Under the pieces are notes generated by a model. It did no database searches and was not told the origin of the DNA. It saw nothing but the letters and a program-made list of their open reading frames with translations. A program made the position numbers and the translations under genes. A DNA stretch of 47,785 bases, from positions 1-47,785 of the forward strand of contig JAFSAI010000003.1 of NCBI GenBank assembly GCA_017441065.1. The letters run 5' to 3'. The DNA is from Bacilli bacterium. GTDB taxonomy: Bacteria > Bacillota_I > Bacilli_A > RF39 > UBA660. Shown piece after piece: positions 31,475 to 40,719 of this stretch; position 1 is the first letter of the stretch, and each line of letters opens with the position of its first letter.

Positions 31475-34150
31475 ATGGCAAGTGAAATATTTAAAGAAGA
31501 ATGTAATAATAGAGCTTTCAAAAATCGCTTTGGCAGAATTATAGTCAATCCGGAAGGCGAAATATTTAGTGGTTCTGATAAATTGCAAAAATTAGTTGTA
31601 GATAGTGGTTGTTATATAAATGGTGAATTTGTTGGAAATGTTTATTCAAAAAAAGTAACAGCAGAATTTGTTGATTCAATAGGTAATATTTTTTTGAATA
31701 AAGAAGTTAATGTAGAAGTGGGTGTAAAATATGATAATAATACTACAGAATTTTTGAGTTTAGGTAAATATACAATAGATAAACCAACAGATGAAACTAC
31801 TAACAATCATACTTCAATTGTGGGATATGATAATCTTTTAAATAATATTGATAAAGAATATAAATGTGGATTAGATTATTCTAATCAAATAACATTAGCA
31901 GATTTATTTTTAGATTTATGTAACAACTTAAATCTATCACCGAAATCTTTAACATTTACTAATTCAGATTTTATTATTACAAGTAATCCTTTTATGAATG
32001 GCGAAAAAAATCGTGTTGTTTTGCAATCCATTGAAAAAGTATCGTGCACATTTTCTTTAATAGATCCAATAACTAATCAATTGGAATTATGTTGGTTTAA
32101 TCAGAATGAAAATCCAAGTTGTATTTTTACTAAAAAAGATTATGCAGAATTAAAAGGTGGAAAAGTTAAATACGGTCCAATCAATACATTGGTTGTAAAA
32201 AATAGTGTAATTGGGGATGAAAATATATCAAAATCTGATCAAAACAGTATAGATAATAATGGGGAACATCAATTTGTTATTAGTGAAGATTATATTTTGA
32301 ATACTGCTGATAAAAGAGTTCAAGCACTAGATGCGATATGGTCAAAAATTAACGGATTTGAATATATAGATTATGAACTTACTACTTATTATGGAAAACC
32401 ATTTATAAAATTAGGGAACAAAATAAGAATTTATCAAACAGATGATAGTTATTTTGATTCGTATGTTTTAAACCATATATTTACATTTGATGGTGCATTT
32501 TCCAGCATTTTAAAAGCGCAGTCTCTCACGGAACAACAAATTTCTACTAAACAGGATATTAGTCTTGGTGAACTTTTAGGAAAAACACAAATAGAGATTG
32601 ATAAAGCAAACAAAAAAATTACTATGTTAGTTACTGATAACGAAAAAATTTCAAAAGAGATAGAAGCAATAAATGAATCTGTTGAAGTGTTTCGCGCCGA
32701 TTTAGAAACAAATAATATAGTAATTTCAGTTGATGCAACAAACAAACCATTAAATACTAATGAATACGAAATAAAATATTCTGCGTACTATTTAGGTAAG
32801 TTAGTTTCAGTTGTTCCGACTACTGATGATAAACACACTGGCATTGAACTAACAATAGAAAATGGCAAAATTATTTTTAAAGTTGATAAAAATAATGTTA
32901 TTTCAGTATTAGACAATAAATATACTTTTGTTTTCCAATACAAAAATAGCGAAGAAGAACTTTATACAATAAATCGTGTAATTTATGTTTCGTTAATAAC
33001 AAAAGGTGAAACTGGCGAATCTGGTGTAAGTGTATCAATTTCAAAATCAGAAATATCTTATCAGTTAAGTAACAGTGGCACAATTGTTCCAACTGGCACA
33101 TGGAACAATAGTATTCCAACTTTAACAAAGGGAATGTATTTATGGACAAAAAATTATGTGAAATATAGCGATGGTACAGAGACTAATTCATATTCTGTTT
33201 CTTATATTAGCAAAGATGGTGTTAATGGCCAAGATGGTGCTGATGGTAAGGATGGTGTTAATGGAAAAGATGGCGTTAATGGAAAAGATGGCGTTAATGG
33301 CCAAGATGGTGTTGGGATAAAAACAACGATAATAGAATACCAAAAGTCTAATAATGCGATAGATATACCAGATACATGGTTAAATGAAATTCCAGCATTA
33401 AGTTCTGGTGATTGCCTTTGGACAAAAACCACCATTAAATATTCGGACTCAACAGAATCTATTAGTTATTCGGTTGGAATGTTGGGGATGAATGGAGTTG
33501 ATGGTAAAGATGGTACTAACGGAAAAGATGGTACAAATGGTATTGATGGTAAAGATGCAGCAATTCAAAGTGAAACAGCTCCTGAAGATACAAGTCAATT
33601 GTGGTTAGATATTACAACTGATGAATTAAAAAGGCATGTTAATGGTGAATGGTGTGTAATAAATGACTATTCATCAGAACTTGATAGTATTAAACAACAA
33701 TTAAATGATTCTACTAAAGATCTAAACACAAAAATAGGTAATGTTAATAATGCCATAGAAGAAGTTACGACTACCTATAATTCAATGCTTACAGAAACAG
33801 CAAAAGGATGGGAAGCAAATTTAAATAAAGTTACGGAGACAGTCACGGCAAATAATGATGCTGTAAATAAAAGAATTGATGAAATAAACGATTATTTAAC
33901 ATATCAAATAGAAACTGTTGATGGGCGAGAAACTGGAGTATTAACAATAGGTACAAGTGATTCAGATATAAAATTAAAGCTAGTAAATAATATTGTTTAT
34001 TTTGAACAAAGTGGACATAGAGTTGCCTATATTTCTAATAATAAACTCTACATTACAGATGCAGAATTTTTAAATAGTATGAGGATCGGAAATTTCAATT
34101 TTGTTCCTAGAAGTAATGGAAGTTTAGATTTTAAAAAGGCGGGTGATTAG
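31475..34150 (+). CDS. Tail-tip/receptor-binding protein with collagen-like repeats
   Basis: 891 residues. The N-terminal 340 residues form a baseplate-hub-like region. A coiled coil (about 370-400) and a beta domain follow. Then two related modules, each with P-x-x-W, an I-P-x-L stretch and L-W-T-K (about 525 and 630), each followed by Gly-x-y collagen-like repeats (about 582-614 and 671-695; G-K-D-G-V-N and G-K-D-G-T-N units). The C-terminal part has a second coiled coil. Collagen-like trimers are common in phage fibers that bind host surfaces. Confidence 0.8.
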   Translation: MASEIFKEECNNRAFKNRFGRIIVNPEGEIFSGSDKLQKLVVDSGCYINGEFVGNVYSKKVTAEFVDSIGNIFLNKEVNVEVGVKYDNNTTEFLSLGKYTIDKPTDETTNNHTSIVGYDNLLNNIDKEYKCGLDYSNQITLADLFLDLCNNLNLSPKSLTFTNSDFIITSNPFMNGEKNRVVLQSIEKVSCTFSLIDPITNQLELCWFNQNENPSCIFTKKDYAELKGGKVKYGPINTLVVKNSVIGDENISKSDQNSIDNNGEHQFVISEDYILNTADKRVQALDAIWSKINGFEYIDYELTTYYGKPFIKLGNKIRIYQTDDSYFDSYVLNHIFTFDGAFSSILKAQSLTEQQISTKQDISLGELLGKTQIEIDKANKKITMLVTDNEKISKEIEAINESVEVFRADLETNNIVISVDATNKPLNTNEYEIKYSAYYLGKLVSVVPTTDDKHTGIELTIENGKIIFKVDKNNVISVLDNKYTFVFQYKNSEEELYTINRVIYVSLITKGETGESGVSVSISKSEISYQLSNSGTIVPTGTWNNSIPTLTKGMYLWTKNYVKYSDGTETNSYSVSYISKDGVNGQDGADGKDGVNGKDGVNGKDGVNGQDGVGIKTTIIEYQKSNNAIDIPDTWLNEIPALSSGDCLWTKTTIKYSDSTESISYSVGMLGMNGVDGKDGTNGKDGTNGIDGKDAAIQSETAPEDTSQLWLDITTDELKRHVNGEWCVINDYSSELDSIKQQLNDSTKDLNTKIGNVNNAIEEVTTTYNSMLTETAKGWEANLNKVTETVTANNDAVNKRIDEINDYLTYQIETVDGRETGVLTIGTSDSDIKLKLVNNIVYFEQSGHRVAYISNNKLYITDAEFLNSMRIGNFNFVPRSNGSLDFKKAGD
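33218..33559 (+). repeat. Two collagen-like repeat tracts
   Basis: Short tandem 9- and 18-bp units encoding G-K-D-G-V-N and G-K-D-G-T-N, at about 33218-33316 and 33485-33559, with the second copy of a duplicated domain between them. Such tracts can expand or contract. Confidence 0.75.
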
Positions 34151-36121
34151 ATGGCATCATTTACAGCAACTAGTAATAGTTATGAAGGAAGAAAACTAAC
34201 ATTAACAATAAGTGGTAGTGGTAGTTCATCTACAAATTCAACAATATTATCATGGACATTAACTTCATCTGGAGGTACATCAAATTATTATGATGTTGGC
34301 GAAACACATATTACTATAAATGGTACAGAAGTATATTCAAAATCATTATCTAAAGTTAATACTACAAATTATAGCGCCAATGTTTTTCCTGTAAGAAAAG
34401 GTAGTACTTCTGGAACGATTGAAGTGCCGCATAATTCTGATGGTACAAAAACTATTGATATCGGATTCAGTACAAGAGTTTATTATCATACCCCAATAGA
34501 GTATGGTGGTCAAATGGTGTTAGATACAATTCCATTATCAAGTAAACCATCTGTGTCATCATCAAGTTGTGCACTTGGAAATTCAGTTACAATATATACA
34601 AATAGAGCAAGTAGTTCATTTACACATACACTTGAAACATATATAAACAACACAAGAATAGAATCTTTTTCAGGCATTGGCACAAGTAAAAGTTGGACTC
34701 CAGCGATTGCAACATATGCACCATATATAACAAATTCTGAAAGTGCAACATGTACGATTTTATGCAAAACATATAATGGTTCTACTCAAATAGGAAGCAA
34801 TGAAGTTTGCAGTATATCTTTATCAGTTCCTTCTAGTGTAAAACCAACAGCAGGCATTTCTATATCTGAAGGGAACTCTGCCATTTCTTCATTAGGATGG
34901 GGTGTCTTTGTTCGTGGTAAATCTCAACTTTCTGTTCAAGTTTCTGGTTCACCAATTTATGGCAGTGCAATTAAATCATTCAATTCTACTGCTAATAATA
35001 CGGCATACAATACAAGTTCATATAAAACTGGTACTTTGTATTCAAGTGGAACAGTTAAAGCAACTGTAACTGACTATCGTAATCATACATCATCAGAAGT
35101 AACAAGCAACTATACGGTTGTCAATTATGAGAATCCAGCAATCACTGATGCATCTATAGTTAGGTGTAATAGTGATGGGACTGAAAACGATAATGGCGTT
35201 TATGCAAAATATAACTTTATTGGTAGTATAAGTCCAGTAAATAATAAAAATGGATCAGAATTTAGAATAAAGTACAAAAAAAGGTCAGCAACAAGTTATA
35301 ACACTTTAATAATTTCTAATGGATATACTGTTAATCAAATTGGTGTTGTAATGGCTGGTGTTACATTTGACACTAACACTAGTTATGATTTTGTATTTGA
35401 AGCCGCGGATACATTTATTGCATCCAGTATTGAAAAAATTTTGGATACTCCATTTGTGTTACAAAACTTTCACAAATCCGGAAAATCTATGGCAATAGGC
35501 AAAGTTTCAGAAGCAAGTGATAATGAACATCTTTTAGAAATTGGTATTGATACAGACTTTTCTGGAACTATAAAAAAGAATGGTGTTAATATCTTTAATT
35601 TAATTTATCCGGTCGGTGCAATATACATAAGTACAAATTCAACCAATCCAACATATTTGTTTGGTGGTAGTTGGAAACAACTGACTGATAGATTTCTCAT
35701 TGGTGCAGGAAGTTCTTATTCTGTTAATTCAACTGGGGGTTCTTCATCACATACTCACTCTGGTCCAAACCATTGTCATAGTGGTCCTAATCACTGTCAT
35801 AGTGGTCCAAGTCACACTCACCCGTTAGGTGATAATGGTTATGCAAAAATACATCATAATAATAGTTATTTTTGGAGTAGAGAAATAGCAACACCTGGAT
35901 GGACAGATACATCAAAAATGGGAAGTATAAGTGGTAGCACGGTTAGTACAAATAATTCAAGTGGTACGGCATTAGGCGGAAATACAGATGCTGCAGGCAC
36001 TGGAAATACAGGATATGCTGGAACAGGAAATACAAGTTATTCAGGAACTGGAAGTACAGGAAGTGCTTCTACAATTCCACCTTATTTAGCAGTTTATATG
36101 TGGGAAAGAACATCGTTATAA
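34151..36121 (+). CDS. Tail fiber / minor structural protein with His-rich tip
   Basis: 656 residues. The first 470 residues resemble DUF859-type siphovirus minor structural proteins (Ser/Thr-rich beta domains). The C-terminal part starts Y-P-V-G-A-I-Y-I-S-T-N, G-G-S-W-K-Q-L, the tail-collar/fiber tip pattern. Then come H-T-H-S-G-P-N-H-C-H and repeats of S-G-P-N-H-C-H, a likely metal-binding trimer neck, and a final Gly/Thr-rich region with T-G-N-T-G-Y-A-G. It abuts the previous stop. Likely receptor contact. Confidence 0.8.
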   Translation: MASFTATSNSYEGRKLTLTISGSGSSSTNSTILSWTLTSSGGTSNYYDVGETHITINGTEVYSKSLSKVNTTNYSANVFPVRKGSTSGTIEVPHNSDGTKTIDIGFSTRVYYHTPIEYGGQMVLDTIPLSSKPSVSSSSCALGNSVTIYTNRASSSFTHTLETYINNTRIESFSGIGTSKSWTPAIATYAPYITNSESATCTILCKTYNGSTQIGSNEVCSISLSVPSSVKPTAGISISEGNSAISSLGWGVFVRGKSQLSVQVSGSPIYGSAIKSFNSTANNTAYNTSSYKTGTLYSSGTVKATVTDYRNHTSSEVTSNYTVVNYENPAITDASIVRCNSDGTENDNGVYAKYNFIGSISPVNNKNGSEFRIKYKKRSATSYNTLIISNGYTVNQIGVVMAGVTFDTNTSYDFVFEAADTFIASSIEKILDTPFVLQNFHKSGKSMAIGKVSEASDNEHLLEIGIDTDFSGTIKKNGVNIFNLIYPVGAIYISTNSTNPTYLFGGSWKQLTDRFLIGAGSSYSVNSTGGSSSHTHSGPNHCHSGPNHCHSGPSHTHPLGDNGYAKIHHNNSYFWSREIATPGWTDTSKMGSISGSTVSTNNSSGTALGGNTDAAGTGNTGYAGTGNTSYSGTGSTGSASTIPPYLAVYMWERTSL

Positions 36122-36133
36122 AGGAAGGTAAAA

Positions 36134-36418
36134 ATGAAAATATTAGAATTTATAAAAAATTATTGGGTACAAATATCATTTTTGATAGGCATTGTAGCAA
36201 CCCTGATTACTCAAATTTTAACTCAAAAAAAAGCAACTTTATGTTCTTTAAAAAATGATATCTTATCCATTTGGGATAAATGTAAAGAAAATCAAACGAT
36301 TACTGAATATCAGTTATCGTGTTTGATAGATAGTAGCAAATTATATTTTAAATTAGGGGGTGATGGTTTTATACATGAATTAGTTGAAAGAATAAAACAA
36401 TTTAAAGTGTTAGATTAA
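36134..36418 (+). CDS. Membrane-anchored lysis-region protein
   Basis: 94 residues with one N-terminal membrane helix (about 10-30) and an amphipathic cytoplasmic domain with two Cys. Size and position resemble holin-accessory (XhlA-like) proteins, but the order of domains differs from XhlA. AAGGAAGG ribosome binding site. Confidence 0.55.
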   Translation: MKILEFIKNYWVQISFLIGIVATLITQILTQKKATLCSLKNDILSIWDKCKENQTITEYQLSCLIDSSKLYFKLGGDGFIHELVERIKQFKVLD

Positions 36419-36436
36419 AAGGAAGGTAATGTTTAA

Positions 36437-36727
36437 ATGAATGAAAAAGTAATAATAGCAGCAGGAATAGTTTTAATTATAATTATTGGATATGTAATTT
36501 TGAAACTATGTAATAAATTTAGAAAAAAAGTATATCAGTTATTTATTATAGCTGAAAAAAATGTACAAAAAGGCGAAAAAATGGATTATGTAATAGACAA
36601 TATTTATCTATACATTCCAAAAGTAATAAGAATTTTTATAAGTAAATCATCTTTAAGATGGATTTTGCAAAAAATGTTTAATGTTGTATCAGATTTTTTA
36701 AATGATGGAAAGGTTAATGGCAAGTAA
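36437..36727 (+). CDS. Holin candidate
   Basis: 96 residues: short N-terminus, one strong membrane helix (about 5-25), then basic R-K-K and an amphipathic domain. Just upstream of the endolysin, so probably the holin or its partner that releases the endolysin. AAAGGAAGG site. Confidence 0.6.
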   Translation: MNEKVIIAAGIVLIIIIGYVILKLCNKFRKKVYQLFIIAEKNVQKGEKMDYVIDNIYLYIPKVIRIFISKSSLRWILQKMFNVVSDFLNDGKVNGK

Positions 36728-36728
36728 A

Positions 36729-36794
36729 ATGAATGAAGACAAAATAATGGAAGTAATAGAACCAATTGAAATAGAAGAATGCGAGGAAATTTAA
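36729..36794 (+). CDS. 21-residue acidic peptide
   Basis: Starts 1 nt after the holin stop and ends 1 nt before the endolysin start. Ten of 21 residues are Glu or Asp. Ribosome binding site is weak. It may simply couple translation of holin to endolysin, or be a small regulator; low confidence as a product. Confidence 0.35.
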   Translation: MNEDKIMEVIEPIEIEECEEI

Positions 36795-36795
36795 T

Positions 36796-37506
36796 ATGAG
36801 TAGAATATTTAAAAATTATCCAAATAAGATAACTCAAAAATACAAAAAGGGAGTTCATAACGGAATAGACTTGGTTGCATTAGTAAACAAAAAGAGTGGT
36901 TTTGATTATATTGTAGCTCACAGCGATGGTGTAGTAGTTGGATGTAGAAACAATTATAATAAAACAGATAAAACAGGAAATAGCTATGGAAATTATGTGA
37001 AAATAAAACATGACAATGGTTATTATACTTTAAGCGCACATTTAAAATATAAATCTGTTGCAGTAAAAAATGGTGACAAGGTGAATAAAGGACAAGTTGT
37101 TGGATATATGGGAAATACAGGGCATTCCAAAGGAGCTCATAATCATTTTGAAGTTAGAAATGAAAAAGATGTTAGAATTGATCCAACACCTTATATTGAT
37201 TCTGATTTACCAAGTGTTAATATATGGGAAATTGGCAAGTATAAATTGTTAGTTTCCAAAGCAATAAGAGACACTCATGAGTTAATAAATAATATCGTAA
37301 AAGTAAAACAATGTATGAGTTCTGTTAAACCAAATTTGACTAGTTCAAATCCAAATGATGATGCTTATTATAAAGTAGGTACAGAAGTGATAATTACTGA
37401 AATATATGTAGATAAAACAACAAGAGTTTGGGGGAAATTAAAAAATTGTTGGATTGTTCTTTGTAATAAAGATGGTTCTCATCAAGCTAAAAAAATACAT
37501 ATATAG
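36796..37506 (+). CDS. Endolysin, M23 metallopeptidase
   Basis: 236 residues. N-terminal M23 (LytM) domain with G-V-H-N-G-I-D (His21, Asp25), A-H-L-K-Y (His82) and G-A-H-N-H-F-E-V (His115, His117), the zinc ligands and catalytic His. A C-terminal domain (about 145-236) with Y-K-V-G-T-E-V-I-I-T and W-x-K-L looks SH3-like, for wall binding. It cuts peptidoglycan cross-links at lysis. No signal peptide, so export needs the holin. Confidence 0.88.
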   Translation: MSRIFKNYPNKITQKYKKGVHNGIDLVALVNKKSGFDYIVAHSDGVVVGCRNNYNKTDKTGNSYGNYVKIKHDNGYYTLSAHLKYKSVAVKNGDKVNKGQVVGYMGNTGHSKGAHNHFEVRNEKDVRIDPTPYIDSDLPSVNIWEIGKYKLLVSKAIRDTHELINNIVKVKQCMSSVKPNLTSSNPNDDAYYKVGTEVIITEIYVDKTTRVWGKLKNCWIVLCNKDGSHQAKKIHI

Positions 37507-37692
37507 TTAAATGATTTTTATATGAAACTACAAGTTGCTTTAAAAAGTTCTTGTTTTATGATACTTTAAAATTGATATATCAGATTTATTGATTTTAAAT
37601 TTAAAATTAATTTATGGAGGTGACTAATAAAATTGTAAGTTTTCTGTTCAGAAAAATTTATGTATTATATTTATTCAAATAGGAGGAAAATT
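37507..37692. other. Junction between lysis module and cargo
   Basis: 186 bp without a supported gene. A weak ACAAG/CTTGT stem with T tract (37529-37556) may end the late transcript. A GGAGGTG sequence at 37617 leads only to a 22-codon ORF with no clear product, perhaps a remnant. Confidence 0.4.
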
Positions 37693-38136
37693 ATGAAAAA
37701 ATATATATTTATCTTATTAATTCTTTTTATAACAGGGTGTTCAAAAAATGATGATGATACATTTTTAAATTTTAGCCCTGAATCATCCAATAATATTTTA
37801 GCTGAAATTTATACATTTTCAGATGGTTCAAAATTGTTGTCACAATTTTCTAATATTGAACTTAAGCTGTCTGAAGGAAATATAGATTTAACTATAGCTT
37901 TACAACAACAGCTTATTTCGGTGGAAGAAATAATTGAAAAAATGGATTATCTTTCTGAAATTAATGATGGAGGTTCAAAGTTATATTTCTATGATAAATC
38001 TACGAAGAAAATTGCTGATGAAAATTTCTATTTAGTAAAATGTCATAGTATTGATTCTTCAAAAGAAAATGTTTTTAATAAAAATATTATTATTGGAAAA
38101 ACCGAAAAAATTACAGAAAAATGTATAGAAAATTAG
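37693..38136 (+). CDS. Prophage-encoded lipoprotein
   Basis: 147 residues from ATG 37693, with TAGGAGG upstream (the in-frame ATG at 37660 has none). Signal peptide with lipobox F-I-T-G-C (Cys16). The mature part is acidic/polar with no recognised domain, two more Cys near the C-terminus. First of three consecutive exported-protein genes after the endolysin, a usual place for lysogenic-conversion cargo. Confidence 0.7.
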   Translation: MKKYIFILLILFITGCSKNDDDTFLNFSPESSNNILAEIYTFSDGSKLLSQFSNIELKLSEGNIDLTIALQQQLISVEEIIEKMDYLSEINDGGSKLYFYDKSTKKIADENFYLVKCHSIDSSKENVFNKNIIIGKTEKITEKCIEN

Positions 38137-38182
38137 TAATTTTGAATGATTTCCTTTTGAATATAAAAAAGAAAGGTTAAAT

Positions 38183-38860
38183 ATGAAAAAAAGCAAATTA
38201 TTTTATTTAGTGTTCTTTACAGTTTTATCACTTTTTATATTTATAAATAAAACTGATGCAAAAACAATAACTGTTCATTATAATGGAAGTTCAAGGGTAG
38301 CTACATATAATGATATTAGAAATTTTATGGGTTACAAGTATACCGTAAATGGTTATAATAACCAAGGAAATGGTTCAGCGTTGAATCAAATGCAAAATTC
38401 TGCTGCTTTTGTTGTTCACAATCACGGTGCTGCAGGAAGACAACAATTAGATGATTCTGGTACTGGAATTGCTGGAAAGGGTGGGAACGGAACTACTTGG
38501 AAGAACATTAGCAGTTTATCTACAAATGCATCAAAACCACTATACATAGCTATTTTCTATGGTTGTAATACAGGAACTGTAAGCTCTACATATGGAAACA
38601 TAACTTCTCAAACAACATCTAAAATAGCAAAAGCTGCTGTTGCTTGGACAATTAGTACATATGTTGTTGATGTTAATTTGTGGAATCAATATTTCTTTAA
38701 CAGAGCAAAAAACAACATGTCATCTACGGCTTCTGCTGCATTAACATATGCAGATACCACTTTAGCTGCCGCTTCAGGAGCAATTAATGCAACTGGAATG
38801 AAAAACAATAGAGTTACTTCTGGTAATTTTGGCTGGACATTTACTCAAATGTCATTATAA
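38183..38860 (+). CDS. Secreted caspase-clan (CHAT/C25-like) peptidase candidate
   Basis: 225 residues with a cleavable signal peptide (cut near A26). F-V-V-H-N-H-G-A-A-G (His81) and, after a predicted strand, I-A-I-F-Y-G-C-N-T-G (Cys128) reproduce the His-Gly and Cys patterns of clan CD cysteine peptidases. Then V-A-W-T-I-S-T-Y-V-V-D-V-N-L-W and A-L-T-Y-A resemble the following helices of CHAT-type domains. It may cleave host or bacterial surface proteins or be a toxin. The family call rests on two motifs only. Confidence 0.5.
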   Translation: MKKSKLFYLVFFTVLSLFIFINKTDAKTITVHYNGSSRVATYNDIRNFMGYKYTVNGYNNQGNGSALNQMQNSAAFVVHNHGAAGRQQLDDSGTGIAGKGGNGTTWKNISSLSTNASKPLYIAIFYGCNTGTVSSTYGNITSQTTSKIAKAAVAWTISTYVVDVNLWNQYFFNRAKNNMSSTASAALTYADTTLAAASGAINATGMKNNRVTSGNFGWTFTQMSL

Positions 38861-38873
38861 GGAGGAAAAATAA

Positions 38874-39629
38874 ATGAAAAAGAAAATTTTTAAAACATTA
38901 ACTTTTATTGGCATTGCAACTTTATTTGTTACAACTGTATCTGCAATAGACAACAGTTTAGAATTAAAAAAAGACATTTCATTTTTAGAGTCTAAAATTG
39001 AAATTAATTATAAAGAAAATTTAGGAACAGAAAACGGATCATTGCTAGTATATTCTGATAAAGAAAAAAATGAATTTATTTATAAAGATGGTGATTTGGT
39101 GGCATATATAGCGAACGATAGCATTTTATCAACAACACAAAAAAATAGTTTGGATAATAAAATTGATGTAAACAAAAAACTTATTGAATTAGAAACTAAA
39201 GCATCAAATTATGCAAAGCAACTTATAAATGCAAAAAAAACTTCTTTTGATTCATATGTTCTATATGATTCTGCATATTTAGAAGCAACTGGCGAATATA
39301 GTTATACTTATTTAAAAATGTTTGATGGAATTTTAGTAAATGATGGAATTATGATATCTATTAATGCTGATGGTGAATTAATAACATTTTCTGGAGCATT
39401 TCAAGGAAAATTTGATAATTACAAGAATTTAAAAGTTGACACTGTAGCAGTAGAAAAATTTATTAAAGATGAGATGACTAAATACTTTGGAACTGATAAA
39501 AAATGTGAATATAGCGTAGATAAACAATATATTAATTATGTAAACGATGAATTAGTGTTACAAATTGGGATAAATATAATTCATGAAGATGGTTTACAAA
39601 GTACAGAAGTTTTAAATTACAAATTGTAG
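38874..39629 (+). CDS. Secreted partner with PepSY-like domain
   Basis: 251 residues, signal peptide cut near A24. The segment F-D-G-I-L-V-N-D-G-I-M-I-S-I-N-A-D-G-E-L-I-T-F resembles the propeptide/PepSY-type folds that inhibit or chaperone secreted peptidases. Only 13 bp separate it from the peptidase candidate (GGAGG site), so they are probably co-translated and may act as enzyme and inhibitor/chaperone. Confidence 0.5.
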   Translation: MKKKIFKTLTFIGIATLFVTTVSAIDNSLELKKDISFLESKIEINYKENLGTENGSLLVYSDKEKNEFIYKDGDLVAYIANDSILSTTQKNSLDNKIDVNKKLIELETKASNYAKQLINAKKTSFDSYVLYDSAYLEATGEYSYTYLKMFDGILVNDGIMISINADGELITFSGAFQGKFDNYKNLKVDTVAVEKFIKDEMTKYFGTDKKCEYSVDKQYINYVNDELVLQIGINIIHEDGLQSTEVLNYKL

Positions 39630-39633
39630 ATTG

Positions 39634-39669
39634 GATTAAAAAAAGAACATTAATGTTCTTTTTTTAATC
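39634..39669. terminator. Bidirectional terminator
   Basis: Perfect 17-bp stem GATTAAAAAAAGAACAT / ATGTTCTTTTTTTAATC with a TA loop, between converging genes. It includes the NUDIX stop codon. Confidence 0.9.
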
Positions 39670-40149
39670 TTCATTTATATAATGTTGAAATTCATTTTTT
39701 TCAATCATTTCTAATATTATTGCGGGTTTAAAATTGCAATTTTTTAATTCATTTATATCTAACCAAATATAAGTTAAATGAAGTTTTTTATCTTTCTTTT
39801 CTTCTATATTATTAATTACTTCTTTTTCATAAATAGTTGCATCTGAGAATTTTAATTCGTTAATTATTAATAATTCATGAATTTTTCTACCAGTAAAGCT
39901 TGAAACAAAAAAATTTTCAATTAGACCGATGCCTTTTATAAATTTGCTATCAAGACCAGTTTCTTCTTTTAATTCTCTAATTGCAGTATTAGCAGATGAT
40001 TCACCTAGTTCGCATCTTCCGCCTGGAAGAGTGTAGTGCTTTGCGCGATCATCTTTTTGAACTAAAATTTTATTTTCTTTTCTTATTACTATTGCGACTC
40101 TATAATTAAAATCGCAATTATCGTTTTGTATTACAATATCATTATTCAT
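39664..40149 (-). CDS. NUDIX hydrolase
   Basis: 161 residues. Complete Nudix box starting G-G-R-C-E-L-G-E and ending R-E-L-K-E-E-T-G-L. Such enzymes hydrolyse nucleoside diphosphates linked to other groups, including modified nucleotides. Same operon as the GrpB-like gene (5-bp gap), divergent from the radical SAM gene. Substrate unknown. Confidence 0.88.
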   Translation of the reverse strand: MNNDIVIQNDNCDFNYRVAIVIRKENKILVQKDDRAKHYTLPGGRCELGESSANTAIRELKEETGLDSKFIKGIGLIENFFVSSFTGRKIHELLIINELKFSDATIYEKEVINNIEEKKDKKLHLTYIWLDINELKNCNFKPAIILEMIEKNEFQHYINED

Positions 40150-40154
40150 ATAAA

Positions 40155-40673
40155 TTACTCCATTTCTCTTTTTCTTGTAACTTCAGTTTTGGCTTCAAAA
40201 ATCATTGTTTCAATAAAATCTTTTTTTCCTGCTGAATAACTATCTCTATCTGTAGGAAATTGTAAAGCAAGTCTTGTTTTTAACTCAATATATTCTTGTA
40301 ATTTTTCTGGATGTTTTCTCATATAATCTCTGAAAAGAATTTGACTAGTCCATACTTCGCCTTGGATATCTGCTATATGAATATGATGCGTTGTCAATCC
40401 ATTACTTTTTTTCTTGAAATATATTTCGTTTGGCACATTTACTTTGAATATATACCCATTTTCAAGAAAAAGCGGAATAAGTTGTTCACCGTATGCTAAA
40501 CTTTCAATTCCAATAAAAATATCAATAACTGGTTTAGCAGGGCAACCTTCTATAGAAGTGCTTCCAACATGTTCTATCATAACACTATAACCATTCAGCA
40601 TATTTAACAAAAATTCTTTTTCTTTGTTAAATTCATCTTTCCATTCTGGTGTATATGGTAATAATTCAACCAT
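40155..40673 (-). CDS. GrpB/UPF0157 nucleotidyltransferase-fold protein
   Basis: 172 residues. E-H-V-G-S-T-S-I-E-G-C-P-A-K-P-V-I-D-I (about 35-53) holds the G-S-T and D-x-D-type metal site of the nucleotidyltransferase fold, followed by Y-x-x-x-K and H-H-I-H. GrpB proteins are predicted nucleotidyltransferases. The ATG at 40673 fits the family N-terminus but has no site; the only Shine-Dalgarno (AAGGGGGA) lies about 30 nt further up. Confidence 0.82.
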   Translation of the reverse strand: MVELLPYTPEWKDEFNKEKEFLLNMLNGYSVMIEHVGSTSIEGCPAKPVIDIFIGIESLAYGEQLIPLFLENGYIFKVNVPNEIYFKKKSNGLTTHHIHIADIQGEVWTSQILFRDYMRKHPEKLQEYIELKTRLALQFPTDRDSYSAGKKDFIETMIFEAKTEVTRKREME

Positions 40674-40719
40674 ATCAGTAGTTAAGCCAATTATAATAAT
40701 TCCCCCTTAAAACAAGTTT

